From Domibacillus robiginosus (GTDB taxonomy: Bacteria; Bacillota; Bacilli; Bacillales; Domibacillaceae): a stretch of 56,790 bases of DNA. This document shows positions 43,734-52,273 of this stretch, piece after piece. The DNA lies in contig NZ_LAHL01000035.1 in NCBI RefSeq assembly GCF_000966195.1, forward strand, positions 1 to 56,790, in the 5' to 3' direction. How positions within the stretch are numbered: position 1 is the stretch's first letter; the number at the start of each line of letters is the position of its first letter. The position numbers were made by a program, and so were the translations under genes. The notes under the pieces are model-generated. The model did not search any database and was not told the DNA's origin. It saw only the letters and a program-made list of their open reading frames with translations.

Positions 43734-45596
43734 TTATCTCATAATGCGTCTCCAGATCAGCTGGTGCGGCGCATAGGATTCCATGTAACGAATGTTATCC
43801 CATTTATTCTCGTATTTATCCTTCCCGGTCCAAACAGCTGCTGTATAGCCTTCCGTTAAACCAACAAACCAGAGGTCACGATAGCTGTTCGTTGTCCCTG
43901 TCTTTCCGCCAATATAAGATGTGGCAAAGTTTGCTTTTTTCCCGGTACCGTTTTTCACTACATTGGTCAGCAAAGCCCGCATTTTGTACGAGGTCGCTGT
44001 TGACCAAACACGGACCGGCTTTTCGTCCCATGCATACAGCGTATTGCCGTTAAAATCTGTTATCCGTTTGATAGCGTGGGGCTTCGTATAGGTCCCATCT
44101 ACAAAGGAAGAATAGGCACTGGCCATTTCCAGCGTCGTCATACCATATTCAAAGCCGCCAAGTGAGGTGGCAGGAGCTACATGATCTGTTTCTGTTACCT
44201 TTTCAAATTCAAATTTATCCAGGTAGCTGTAAGCACGCTCCATGCCTGTTTTGGTTAAAAGGCGCAGTGCTGCTGTATTATGCGACTTGGCCAATGCTTC
44301 CTTCAAGGTTACCATCCCGTATTCTCTTTTACTGTAATTGGATGGACAATAGCCCTGGTAGCAATACTTGTCGGCAGATACCATTTCATTTACGCTGGCG
44401 CCGTACGTATCAATATACGGAGCGTAATCAAGCAAAGGCTTAATAGTTGAACCTGGCTGGCGGTATCCCTGGAAAGCGCGGTTGAAATCTGTTTTTTCAA
44501 AGTCTTTCCCGCCGGACATGGCGACGATGTCATGCGACTGATTGCCGATTACAGCTGCAGATGATTGAACGGATGAACCGGCCAGTACATTATTTACCGC
44601 ATTCACTGCTTTGGTTTGAATATCTGGATCAAGCGCTGTATGGATAATAACACCAGACGCCAGCACTTCTGCCACACGGTTGCTCAGCTTTTCCTCAATG
44701 GCATTACGAGCATCGCCTTCTGCATTCAAAAGCTGCTGGTCAAACCCTTCTGATTCCGAAATTAAATCTCTGAATTCATGCATCACATATGTTGAATAGT
44801 CAGGATATTCATCAAGACGTTTCCGTACATTTAATGTGATTTTTTCATTTTTGATTTGTTCCGCTTCTTCCGGTGTAATAAATTCTTCCCGTGCCATAAT
44901 ATCAATCAGCCGTTCTTGACGCTTTTTCGTATTTTCAAAGTGTCGAATCGGGTCATAAAGGGACGGATTGTTTGGAATGGAGGCGATAAACGCCATTTGT
45001 GCTTTTGATAGCTTGTCCACTGGCTTTTGGAAGTAATACTGAGCAGCTGCTTCAACGCCGTACGTGTTGTTGTTAAAATAAATAACGTTTAAATACAAAT
45101 CTAGTATTTGTTCTTTATCTAGTTTTTTTTCAATCTGGTACGAATACAGCACTTCGGCAATTTTCCGGGCGAGCGTCCGGTCCTGTGTCAAGTAGATATT
45201 GCGGGCTACCTGCTGTGTAATGGTGCTTGCGCCCTGCTCAATTTCATCTGATTGGGCGTTTACAAGAAACGCGCGAATAACGGCTGCAGCGTCAATACCA
45301 GAGTGCTCATAAAAATGTTTGTCTTCTGACTGAAGAAACAGTTCTTTTAAAAAAGAAGGGATTTTGTCATCGGACACAACGATCCGGTTGGGCTGATGCA
45401 GTTCAACATACGTATTACCATCTGCGTCTTTTATCTTGCTTGCCTGAGGCAAATCTACTTCATTAATGACTATTTTTTCTTCTACGTAATCATCAAAATT
45501 TTTCACTTTTCCCGCTTCTGCATCCGCATAATAAAACGTTAAAACAGAGAGAGGAATAAGCAAAATGATGAGTACATATCCTAAAACCGTTCTCAT
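43734..45596 (-). CDS. pbpD: Class A penicillin-binding protein (PBP4/PbpD-like)
   Basis: A 620-residue bifunctional murein polymerase. One N-terminal membrane anchor is followed by a glycosyltransferase (GT51) domain with EDKHFYEHSGID near residue 92, GASTITQQVARN and LDLYLNVIYFNN. The transpeptidase domain has GSTIKPL (SxxK) near residue 383, SHN (SxN) near residue 442 and KTGTT near residue 563. Length equals B. subtilis PBP4, which also lies near kapB. No C-terminal extension is present. Ribosome site AAAGGCGG. Confidence 0.9.
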   Translation of the reverse strand: MRTVLGYVLIILLIPLSVLTFYYADAEAGKVKNFDDYVEEKIVINEVDLPQASKIKDADGNTYVELHQPNRIVVSDDKIPSFLKELFLQSEDKHFYEHSGIDAAAVIRAFLVNAQSDEIEQGASTITQQVARNIYLTQDRTLARKIAEVLYSYQIEKKLDKEQILDLYLNVIYFNNNTYGVEAAAQYYFQKPVDKLSKAQMAFIASIPNNPSLYDPIRHFENTKKRQERLIDIMAREEFITPEEAEQIKNEKITLNVRKRLDEYPDYSTYVMHEFRDLISESEGFDQQLLNAEGDARNAIEEKLSNRVAEVLASGVIIHTALDPDIQTKAVNAVNNVLAGSSVQSSAAVIGNQSHDIVAMSGGKDFEKTDFNRAFQGYRQPGSTIKPLLDYAPYIDTYGASVNEMVSADKYCYQGYCPSNYSKREYGMVTLKEALAKSHNTAALRLLTKTGMERAYSYLDKFEFEKVTETDHVAPATSLGGFEYGMTTLEMASAYSSFVDGTYTKPHAIKRITDFNGNTLYAWDEKPVRVWSTATSYKMRALLTNVVKNGTGKKANFATSYIGGKTGTTNSYRDLWFVGLTEGYTAAVWTGKDKYENKWDNIRYMESYAPHQLIWRRIMR

Positions 45597-45690
45597 TCAC
45601 TAACCGCCTTTTCCGAGGTTTAAACGTGCATATGTACCATAATAAAGGAAATAAGTTTGGAAATAAAGGGCTCTTCTTCACAAAAGTGGG

Positions 45691-46083
45691 CTATTCGAAT
45701 GAAACTTTGTACATCAATTCGTATTCTTTTTTCACAGATTGAAGTGATTCAAGACTGCAGGCAGAAAAAGCATTTTGCCGTTCTTTTAATCTCGCTTCAA
45801 GCTTGTGAACAGCGGCAATAAGAGATTCATTATAGTCTGCCAGAGCTTCTTCGTATGGGTGAACAGCAGATTCTGGAATATTCGCCTGCTCGTAGTGCGC
45901 CAATGCTTTGCGCTCATGAAAAAACGGTACTTCCGCTTCGTTCGGGTTATGCAGATCGCCCTGGGCAGGGTGACGCAAAACAGATAGTATTTTCACTGTA
46001 TAAGTACCGGGCCGTATGCCTGTAATTGTTCCGATATACTTACCGGATTTATAGTGGGCTGTGACTAAATCGCCAATATTCAT
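45691..46083 (-). CDS. kapB: KapB, sporulation phosphorelay protein
   Basis: A 130-residue soluble protein of the KapB family. The N-terminal SH3-like part begins MNIGDLVTAHYKSGKYIGTITG and is followed by HPAQGDLHNPNEAEVPFFHERKAL, the recognisable core; the C-terminal half is helical. In B. subtilis KapB is needed for the kinase KinB to feed the sporulation phosphorelay. GGAGGGG precedes the ATG. Here neither kinB nor kapD is adjacent, so its partner must lie elsewhere or differ. Confidence 0.88.
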   Translation of the reverse strand: MNIGDLVTAHYKSGKYIGTITGIRPGTYTVKILSVLRHPAQGDLHNPNEAEVPFFHERKALAHYEQANIPESAVHPYEEALADYNESLIAAVHKLEARLKERQNAFSACSLESLQSVKKEYELMYKVSFE

Positions 46084-46151
46084 ATTTTCCCCTCCTTAAT
46101 GGCTTATTGTATCAATTTTCCTGTACGAATGGAAATAACAATATTGCACAG

Positions 46152-46180
46152 TTGGATTTAGGGAGGTGTCCTGCTATAAT
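46152..46180 (+). promoter_or_regulatory. Promoter of the small membrane protein at 46.2 kb
   Basis: TTGGAT, 17 bases, TATAAT. It places the transcription start near 46187, which excludes the GTG at 46166 as a start codon. Confidence 0.5.
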
Positions 46181-46210
46181 AAACGGGAACAACGAATGGG
46201 GGCAGAGCGT

Positions 46211-46423
46211 GTGTGTCTACTTTTTTCTATCGGCTTCGGTAATTTTTTATATTTTCCAGAAGACAAAAGCGAGTACATTCCAGCAGCCATTTCAATGAGT
46301 GTGTTTGTGCTGATGGCCATCGGCGCGTTTCTTCTAATCAAACGTGTTTCAAAAAAAGAAGAAGAAAAAACAAAGCATTTAGAAGAACAAATCCAAAAAG
46401 CCAATAAGACGCCGAAAAACTAA
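46211..46423 (+). CDS. Small two-helix membrane protein
   Basis: A ~70-residue protein with a short N-terminal hydrophobic stretch (LLFSIGFGNFLYF), a second clear helix (SMSVFVLMAIGAFLLI) and a charged tail (KRVSKKEEEKTKHLEEQIQ) that may form a coiled coil. The start is uncertain: GTG 46211 behind GGGGG, or ATG 46196. No family is recognised. It is divergent from kapB and ends just before the queC leader. Confidence 0.6.
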   Translation: MCLLFSIGFGNFLYFPEDKSEYIPAAISMSVFVLMAIGAFLLIKRVSKKEEEKTKHLEEQIQKANKTPKN

Positions 46424-46466
46424 GGCTCATAAATAAATGAAAGAAGACATTCCGCTGCAGGCGGGA

Positions 46467-46499
46467 GAGGTTCGCGAATTCCCTCTATAAAAAACTAAG
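46467..46499 (+). ncRNA. PreQ1-I riboswitch aptamer
   Basis: A 33-base element starting AGAGGTTC, closing with CCCTCT and ending in the A-rich tail ATAAAAAACTAA. It is almost identical in layout to the B. subtilis queC preQ1-I riboswitch: P1 stem AGAGG/CCTCT, and the tail CTAA forming the pseudoknot. It is followed at once by an intrinsic terminator and then queC, so high preQ1 should end transcription early. Confidence 0.93.
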
Positions 46500-46528
46500 A
46501 AAAAAACCGTCATCTGCCGGTTTTTTTC
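46499..46528 (+). terminator. Expression-platform terminator of the preQ1 riboswitch
   Basis: AAAAAAACCG pairs with CGGTTTTTTT. It starts at the aptamer tail, so ligand binding and terminator formation are physically linked. Confidence 0.85.
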
Positions 46529-46577
46529 TCGTGTCTTCGCGTTCCTTTTCTTTCGAATAGGAAAGAAGGAAACCAAT

Positions 46578-47243
46578 ATGTTGAAAAACGAAAAAGCCGT
46601 TGTAGTGTTCAGCGGCGGACAGGACAGTACTACATGCTTGTTCTGGGCTAAACAAACATTTAAAGATGTCATTGCTGTAACATTTAATTATGGTCAGCGG
46701 CACGATGCTGAAATCGAAGTGGCTAAAGAAATTGCCAGTGATTTACGTGTGCCGCATCATGTGCTTGATATGGGACTGTTAAACCAGCTGGCGCCGAGTG
46801 CACTGACTCGTTCTGATATTGATATTGAGGTAAAAGAAGGAGAGCTGCCGTCTACATTTGTGGAAGGGCGTAATCTTTTATTTCTATCGTTCGCGGCTAT
46901 TTTGGGCAAGCAGGCGGGGGCTCGCCATATTGTTACAGGTGTGTGTGAAACAGATTTTAGCGGCTATCCGGATTGCCGTGATTCTTTTGTAAAGTCACTG
47001 AATGTCACCCTTAATTTGTCGATGGACCATGACTTTGTGATCCATACTCCGCTTATGTGGCTGGATAAAAAAGAAACATGGAAGCTTGCTGATGAGCTGG
47101 GTGCTTTTGAATATGTGCGGGAACGCACGCTTACATGCTACAACGGTGTAAAGGGATCTGGATGCGGAGAATGCCCGGCATGTCATTTGCGTCAAAATGG
47201 CCTTGACCAGTACCTCAAAGAAAAGGGAGGCGGCGTGCAATGA
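46578..47243 (+). CDS. queC: 7-cyano-7-deazaguanine (preQ0) synthase
   Basis: A 221-residue ATP-dependent enzyme making preQ0 from 7-carboxy-7-deazaguanine. The PP-loop [16 protein letters not shown] is near residue 10 and the zinc site [18 protein letters not shown] near residue 190 has the required cysteines. GAAGGAAA precedes the ATG. First gene of the preQ1-regulated operon, overlapping queD by four bases. Confidence 0.96.
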   Translation: MLKNEKAVVVFSGGQDSTTCLFWAKQTFKDVIAVTFNYGQRHDAEIEVAKEIASDLRVPHHVLDMGLLNQLAPSALTRSDIDIEVKEGELPSTFVEGRNLLFLSFAAILGKQAGARHIVTGVCETDFSGYPDCRDSFVKSLNVTLNLSMDHDFVIHTPLMWLDKKETWKLADELGAFEYVRERTLTCYNGVKGSGCGECPACHLRQNGLDQYLKEKGGGVQ

Positions 47244-47677
47244 TGCAGCAAATTTATCCGGCGCCAGCGCACGATTTCCGCTATGAATTAAATAAGGATT
47301 TTCATTTTGCGGCTGCACACTATGTCCCTCACGATGACGCGGGAGCCTGCCGGAATATACATGGACATACGTATTTTGTAAATATTACGGTTGCCGGTGA
47401 CCAGTTGAACGATTCCGGCTTTCTAGTGAATTTTCAGCTGATCAAGTCACTTGTGCATAAACGTTTTGATCATACTCTTTTAAATGAAGATGGGCTTTTT
47501 TCTGAAGATATTTCAGAACGTTTTCCTACAACGGAAGTGGTAGCCCGCACAATTTGGGAAGTGATCCAAAATGAATTGGATGAAACGCCAAACAAACCGA
47601 AATGTCTGCAGGTGTTCGTGCGTGAGACACCAACAAGCTATGTGGTGTTCCGTCCGAAAAAAGGTGATTTTGTATGA
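47240..47677 (+). CDS. queD: 6-carboxytetrahydropterin synthase
   Basis: A 145-residue homologue of 6-pyruvoyltetrahydropterin synthase acting second in queuosine precursor synthesis. Zinc-binding histidines occur in FHFAAAHYV and in NIHGHTYFV, with the catalytic Cys in [15 protein letters not shown] lies nine bases before ATG 47240; the next codon is also ATG. It overlaps queC and queE by four bases each. Confidence 0.94.
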   Translation: MMQQIYPAPAHDFRYELNKDFHFAAAHYVPHDDAGACRNIHGHTYFVNITVAGDQLNDSGFLVNFQLIKSLVHKRFDHTLLNEDGLFSEDISERFPTTEVVARTIWEVIQNELDETPNKPKCLQVFVRETPTSYVVFRPKKGDFV

Positions 47678-48384
47678 TCCCGGTATTAGAAATTTTTGGT
47701 CCGACTGTTCAAGGTGAAGGAGCGGTCATTGGCCGCAAAACGATGTTTGTTCGAACGGCTGGCTGTGATTACCGATGCTCCTGGTGCGATTCTGCTTTTA
47801 CGTGGGATGGGAGTGCAAAGGACGAAATTCGCAAAATGACACCCGAAGCAATCTGGGAAGAGCTTTGCGAAGCCGGTGGAAATACATTTGATCATGTGAC
47901 TATTTCAGGAGGAAACCCGGCGCTTTTGCCCCATATTGATGGGCTGCTTGAACTGTTTAAAGAAAAAGGTATCACTTCCGCCCTTGAAACGCAGGGAACA
48001 AAATATCAGCCCTGGTTCAAAGACATTGACGAACTGACGATTTCGCCAAAGCCGCCGAGCTCGGGCATGGAGACTGACTTTGATAAACTGGCTCATATCA
48101 TAAGACAGACAGCCGGTCAGTCCGTCAGCTTAAAAGTGGTTGTTTTTAATGAAGAAGATTTAGATTATGCAAAGGGTGTACACAAGCGGTTTCCAACTGT
48201 GCCGTTTTATCTGCAGGTAGGCAATGACCGGCTTGACGAAAAGGATGACAGCCGCCTGCTGTCCTATTTAGCCGGGCGATACGAATGGCTGATTCATCTT
48301 GTCATGCCGGATCCTGATTTTAAGCGGGTACGTGTGCTTCCGCAGCTTCATACATTTGTGTGGGGAAACAAAAAAGGTGTATAA
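47674..48384 (+). CDS. queE: 7-carboxy-7-deazaguanine synthase
   Basis: A 236-residue radical-SAM enzyme forming the deazapurine ring. The cluster motif is GCDYRCSWCDS near residue 30 (C-x3-C-x2-C). TISGGNPAL is the SAM-binding glycine-rich strand. It ends the operon: a terminator starts at its stop codon and no queF follows, although B. subtilis has queCDEF together. Confidence 0.94.
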   Translation: MIPVLEIFGPTVQGEGAVIGRKTMFVRTAGCDYRCSWCDSAFTWDGSAKDEIRKMTPEAIWEELCEAGGNTFDHVTISGGNPALLPHIDGLLELFKEKGITSALETQGTKYQPWFKDIDELTISPKPPSSGMETDFDKLAHIIRQTAGQSVSLKVVVFNEEDLDYAKGVHKRFPTVPFYLQVGNDRLDEKDDSRLLSYLAGRYEWLIHLVMPDPDFKRVRVLPQLHTFVWGNKKGV

Positions 48385-48415
48385 AAAGCCAAGCCGGATG
48401 CCGGCTTGGCTTTTT
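48383..48415 (+). terminator. Shared terminator of queCDE and patB
   Basis: AAAAAGCCAAGCCGG pairs with CCGGCTTGGCTTTTT around ATG; it serves both converging genes. Confidence 0.88.
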
Positions 48416-48418
48416 CAA

Positions 48419-49588
48419 TTAAAGAGATTCTACCGCTCTTTTCATTCGTTCCATTGTTTCAGCAACAGCCGAGCGTGGACAGGCGACATTAATGCGCATA
48501 AACCCTTCTCCACCCGGACCGTATTTCGCACCATTTCCAAGCGCAACACCATGTTCGAGGAAAAGGTCAAGCAGCTCTTTGTCTGAAAGGCCAAGCTTGC
48601 GACAGTCTACCCAAACGAGATAGCTTCCTTCCGGCTTCATCACAGACAGTGCAGGGATATGCTCATCTGTAAACTCTTTTACAAGCTGTATATTTTCATG
48701 AATGTAGTCTAACACTTCCTCCAGCCAGTCGTGGCCGTATCGGTAAGCGGCTTCCATGCCGGCTATCCCCATTTGATTCAGCGTGAACTGGCCTTGTCTG
48801 GCAAACAGTGTTTGGAGCTTTGTGCGAATCGCTTTGTCCGGTACGATAAGAGCAGAAGCCTGCAGCCCGGCTAAATTAAATGTTTTACTGGGTGCCACAA
48901 GTGTAATGGTGAAATCAGCATATGACGCTGACAATGACGAAACCGGGACGTGTTTATGCGGGGCGCGTGTTAAGTCACTATGAATTTCATCTGACACTAA
49001 AATAACACCATGTTTTTCGCAAAGCGATGCTGTTTGCGCCAGCTCTTCCGCTGTCCAGACCCGGCCTCCTGGATTATGTGGGGAGCAGAGCACCATCATT
49101 TTTGCTTGCTTCTCCACCATCTTGTTCTCAAGGTCTACAAAATCCATTCGGTAATGCCCGTCTTGAAGAAGCAACTCATTGTATACAAGCGTACGGCCGT
49201 TTCGTTCAATCATATCAAAGAAAGGATTGTAAACAGGCGGTTGTACAATAACAGCGTCCCCTGGTTCTGTCAGCGCTTCTACAGCTGCACCAATAGACGG
49301 AACAACGCCATGATTAAATAGCAGCCATTCCTTTTTAATGGCCCATTCATGCCGGTGTTTCATCCAGTTAACGATAGCTTCCCGTGTGGAATCGGGCACA
49401 GCTGTATAACCGTACACGCCATGATCCGCTGATTGCTTAATCGCGTCGATCACCACATCAGGCGCCTTGAAATCCATATCTGCCACCCACATCGGCAAAA
49501 CGTCCTCACGGCCAAATACTGCTTTTAATCCATCCCATTTCACCGCATTGGTTCCGCGGCGCTCAATGACTTCATCAAATCTTGACAT
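48419..49588 (-). CDS. patB: PatB/MalY-type cystathionine beta-lyase
   Basis: A 389-residue PLP enzyme that splits C-S bonds, giving homocysteine, pyruvate and ammonia from cystathionine. The PLP lysine is in LVAPSKTFNLAGLQ near residue 230, the Asn block is SPHNPGGRVW. AAGGAG lies ten bases before ATG 49588; the TTG seven codons upstream overlaps that site and is rejected. Position near kapB, yugE and alaRT matches B. subtilis patB. Confidence 0.9.
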   Translation of the reverse strand: MSRFDEVIERRGTNAVKWDGLKAVFGREDVLPMWVADMDFKAPDVVIDAIKQSADHGVYGYTAVPDSTREAIVNWMKHRHEWAIKKEWLLFNHGVVPSIGAAVEALTEPGDAVIVQPPVYNPFFDMIERNGRTLVYNELLLQDGHYRMDFVDLENKMVEKQAKMMVLCSPHNPGGRVWTAEELAQTASLCEKHGVILVSDEIHSDLTRAPHKHVPVSSLSASYADFTITLVAPSKTFNLAGLQASALIVPDKAIRTKLQTLFARQGQFTLNQMGIAGMEAAYRYGHDWLEEVLDYIHENIQLVKEFTDEHIPALSVMKPEGSYLVWVDCRKLGLSDKELLDLFLEHGVALGNGAKYGPGGEGFMRINVACPRSAVAETMERMKRAVESL

Positions 49589-49640
49589 GCCTTTCACTCT
49601 CCTTGACAATAAACATACATTAAGTTGGAAGGTGATACAA

Positions 49641-49904
49641 ATGAATGAAACTGCTCAATTGAATTTCGCGCTTGCAGATGTATTGCAGACGTTCGATCCT
49701 TATAAAGCGGGTGAAGGATTTTACGACACAGAAATGGCAGATACGATTTATGCGGTTCACGAGGAGGATGATGCTGAAAAGCTGGCAGCTAAAATCCGCC
49801 GCATTTATGAGCACTCCTTCGATGCAGCGATGCCGGGAGGGGACCCTATTCAGCTTGCAAAAACGCTGCTTTCTATTAAACATAATCATTCCTGCTCTTT
49901 GTGA
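49641..49904 (+). CDS. yugE: YugE family protein (DUF1871)
   Basis: An 87-residue acidic soluble protein beginning MNETAQLNFALADVLQTFDPY. It has the DUF1871 pattern: GEGFYDTEMADTIYAVHE and C-terminal FDAAMPGGDPIQLAKTLL. GGAAGGTGAT precedes the ATG at 49641. It is divergent from patB and matches B. subtilis YugE in place and length. Function is unknown. Confidence 0.82.
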   Translation: MNETAQLNFALADVLQTFDPYKAGEGFYDTEMADTIYAVHEEDDAEKLAAKIRRIYEHSFDAAMPGGDPIQLAKTLLSIKHNHSCSL

Positions 49905-49928
49905 AAAAAAACAAATATATTCGTGTAT

Positions 49929-49946
49929 TTTAGTTAATTAAACAAA
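49929..49946. promoter_or_regulatory. Possible AlaR operator
   Basis: TTTAGTTAATTAAACAAA shows 14 of 18 positions in dyad symmetry and covers the -35 region of the alaR promoter, whose TGCTATAAT extended -10 box is at 49961-49969. Lrp-family regulators often control their own genes from such AT-rich sites. Confidence 0.35.
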
Positions 49947-50008
49947 CCGTTTCTCTTTTTTGCTATAATGAGCCATGTAGCTTTTGATATCGTTGAGGAG
50001 GATTTGTA

Positions 50009-50509
50009 ATGAAGCTGAATGAAAAAGAAGTGGAAATCCTGGAAATTCTGCAAAAAGACGCACGTTTTGAGGCGGCTGATATTGCTAAAATGATCGGTAC
50101 GTCAGAAACAGAAGTCGCGGAGACGATTCGCCGCCTGGAGGAAGAAAAAGTGATTGTCCACTACGCCACACTCGTTGACTGGGCAAAAATGGACAATTTC
50201 ACAGGTGTAACAGCGATGATCGACGTGAAAGTCACACCGAAGCGAGGTGTCGGTTTTGACGAAGTGGCAGAACGGATTTACCGCTTTAAAGAAGTCAGCT
50301 CGGTTTACTTGATGTCTGGTGTATACGATTTGTCGGTCACGGTAGAAGGAAGATCAATGAACGAGATTGCCCGCTTTGTTTCCGAAAAATTATCTACACT
50401 TGACTCTGTTGTTTCAACTACTACTCATTTTCAATTAAAAAAATATAAGCATGACGGCATGATTTATGCATCGAAGCGTGAAGACAACCGAATCGTGGTG
50501 TCGCCATAA
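50009..50509 (+). CDS. alaR: Lrp/AsnC-family regulator AlaR
   Basis: A 166-residue transcription factor. Residues 1-60 are an AsnC-type winged helix (LNEKEVEILEILQKDARFEAADIAKMIG), and residues 70-150 form the RAM ligand/oligomerisation domain (SVYLMSGVYDLSVTVEG). GGAGG precedes the ATG. Its last base overlaps the first base of alaT, so it controls or at least accompanies that gene. In B. subtilis AlaR is needed for alaT expression. Confidence 0.9.
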   Translation: MKLNEKEVEILEILQKDARFEAADIAKMIGTSETEVAETIRRLEEEKVIVHYATLVDWAKMDNFTGVTAMIDVKVTPKRGVGFDEVAERIYRFKEVSSVYLMSGVYDLSVTVEGRSMNEIARFVSEKLSTLDSVVSTTTHFQLKKYKHDGMIYASKREDNRIVVSP

Positions 50510-51693
50510 TGACACTAACGAAAAAAAGTTACGTTGCACAGTCTGTGGAAAAAATGCGCCCGTCCGGCATACGTAAATTTTTTGACCTGGCCGCGACAAT
50601 GGAAGGTGTCGTTTCTCTTGGTGTCGGGGAGCCAGATTTTGTTACAACATGGTCTGTACGGGAAGCGGCTATCAATTCGTTAGAGCGAGGCTTTACCTCT
50701 TACACCGCTAATGCAGGGCTGCTGGAGCTTCGGACAGAAATTGCCTGCTACATGTCAGAACGCTTTGGAGTAAAGTACTCTCCAAAAGAAGAAGTGATTG
50801 TAACAGTCGGGGCCAGTCAGGCACTTGATATTGCGATGCGTGCTATTATTGATCCTGGTGATGAAATTATTGTAGTAGAACCATGTTTTGTATCCTACGC
50901 TCCACTTGTTGAACTGGCAGGCGGCTCTGCCGTCACGATCGGTACAACGGGAAAAACGGGATTTAAACTGCAGCCGGAACAGCTGGAAGCGGCGATTACA
51001 TCGAAAACAAAAGCGGTACTGCTTTGTTATCCCAATAATCCAACTGGCACACAGCTGGATCGAGAGGATTTGGAGTCTATCGCAGAGATTGTCAAAAAAC
51101 ACGATTTGCTTGTAATTGCCGATGAAATATATGCGGAGCTGGCGTATGATCAGCCGCATACCTCTATCGCCTCACTTGATGGAATGCGGGAGCGGACCAT
51201 TTTAATTAATGGTTTTTCTAAAGGCTTTGCGATGACCGGCTGGCGTCTCGGCTTTACGTGCGCCCCGGAAGACATTTCACGCGCTATGCTGAAAATCCAC
51301 CAATATGCGATGATGTGTGCGTCAACACCTGCACAGTATGCGGCTATTGAAGCCTTACAGCATGGGATGGCAGATGTTGAAAGCATGAAAAAAGATTACC
51401 GGCAGCGCCGCAATTACATGGTGCAGTCATTTAAGGAAATTGGTTTAGATTGTCATTTACCAGGAGGCGCCTTTTATGTGTTTCCTTCTATTCAGTCAAC
51501 AGGCTTAACATCCGAGCAATTCGCGGAAAAATTGCTGCTTGAAGAAAAAGTGGCTGTTGTGCCGGGCTCTGTGTTTGGTGAAGGTGGCGAAGGATATATT
51601 CGCTGCTCATACGCTTCTTCGATGAACCAGCTTCAGGAAGCAATCAAACGAATCGGTCGTTTTTTAGATAAGCAGAAAAGAAGTGCCATGTAA
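50509..51693 (+). CDS. alaT: Alanine-type aminotransferase AlaT
   Basis: A 394-residue class I PLP aminotransferase. The PLP lysine is in LINGFSKGFAMTGWRLGF near residue 233; CYPNNPTGTQL and GYIRCSYA carry the cofactor and carboxylate contacts. It belongs to the group that includes B. subtilis AlaT (YugH), which makes alanine from pyruvate. It overlaps alaR by one base, so the two form a compact operon. Confidence 0.88.
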   Translation: MTLTKKSYVAQSVEKMRPSGIRKFFDLAATMEGVVSLGVGEPDFVTTWSVREAAINSLERGFTSYTANAGLLELRTEIACYMSERFGVKYSPKEEVIVTVGASQALDIAMRAIIDPGDEIIVVEPCFVSYAPLVELAGGSAVTIGTTGKTGFKLQPEQLEAAITSKTKAVLLCYPNNPTGTQLDREDLESIAEIVKKHDLLVIADEIYAELAYDQPHTSIASLDGMRERTILINGFSKGFAMTGWRLGFTCAPEDISRAMLKIHQYAMMCASTPAQYAAIEALQHGMADVESMKKDYRQRRNYMVQSFKEIGLDCHLPGGAFYVFPSIQSTGLTSEQFAEKLLLEEKVAVVPGSVFGEGGEGYIRCSYASSMNQLQEAIKRIGRFLDKQKRSAM

Positions 51694-51711
51694 CCGGCAC
51701 TTCTTTTTTTT
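51678..51711 (+). terminator. Terminator of alaR-alaT
   Basis: AAGAAGTGCC pairs with GGCACTTCTT; the alaT stop codon sits in the loop. Confidence 0.82.
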
Positions 51712-51807
51712 GTCAAAAAGCCGGTCATTAATGTTACGTCAAGCAAAAGTGTGTTATAATATCGCGACGCATAAAACAAGAAACCAATTAAAAACTGGAG
51801 AGATTTG

Positions 51808-52173
51808 ATGGAACCAAAATTTGAACCGGGACAAATTGTGACCGGTAAAATTACCGGTATTCAGCCATACGGCGCTTTTGTCGCGCTCGATCATGGCCGC
51901 CAGGGACTCGTTCACATTTCGGAAATTACACATGGATTTGTTCGCGATGTCCATGATTATTTGACGGTGGGCGATGAAATTACAGTGAAAGTGCTATCGG
52001 TAAATGAAGATGAAAGCAAGATCAGCTTATCAATCCGGGCAACGGATGAAGGAGGCCGGAACCACCGGCGCGGTATTCGCATTGATGACGATGGAGACGG
52101 TTTTCATCCGCTGCAGGACAAGCTGCAGGAATGGATTGAGCAGTCTATGAAAGAAGAACGAAAAAAAGGGTGA
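51808..52173 (+). CDS. yugI: S1-domain RNA-binding protein (YugI/GSP13)
   Basis: A 121-residue protein with one N-terminal S1 domain (GQIVTGKITGIQPYGAFVALDHGRQGLVHISEI) and a short charged tail. It matches general stress protein 13 (YugI), a ribosome-associated protein in Bacillus. GGAG precedes ATG 51808; a TTG directly before it is less likely. TATAAT at about 51755-51760 may be its -10 box. Confidence 0.88.
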   Translation: MEPKFEPGQIVTGKITGIQPYGAFVALDHGRQGLVHISEITHGFVRDVHDYLTVGDEITVKVLSVNEDESKISLSIRATDEGGRNHRRGIRIDDDGDGFHPLQDKLQEWIEQSMKEERKKG

Positions 52174-52181
52174 CGGATTGC

Positions 52182-52211
52182 TTGCGAATGATCGTTGCAC
52201 CGGCGTACAAT
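52182..52211 (+). promoter_or_regulatory. Promoter of glutamate dehydrogenase
   Basis: TTGCGA, 18 bases, TACAAT, about 60 bases before the start codon. Confidence 0.45.
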
Positions 52212-52273
52212 GAAAATGAAAACGGAAGCAAAAATCACTGATGAAAAAATGAGAATAAAAGAGGCGAAGGTAC

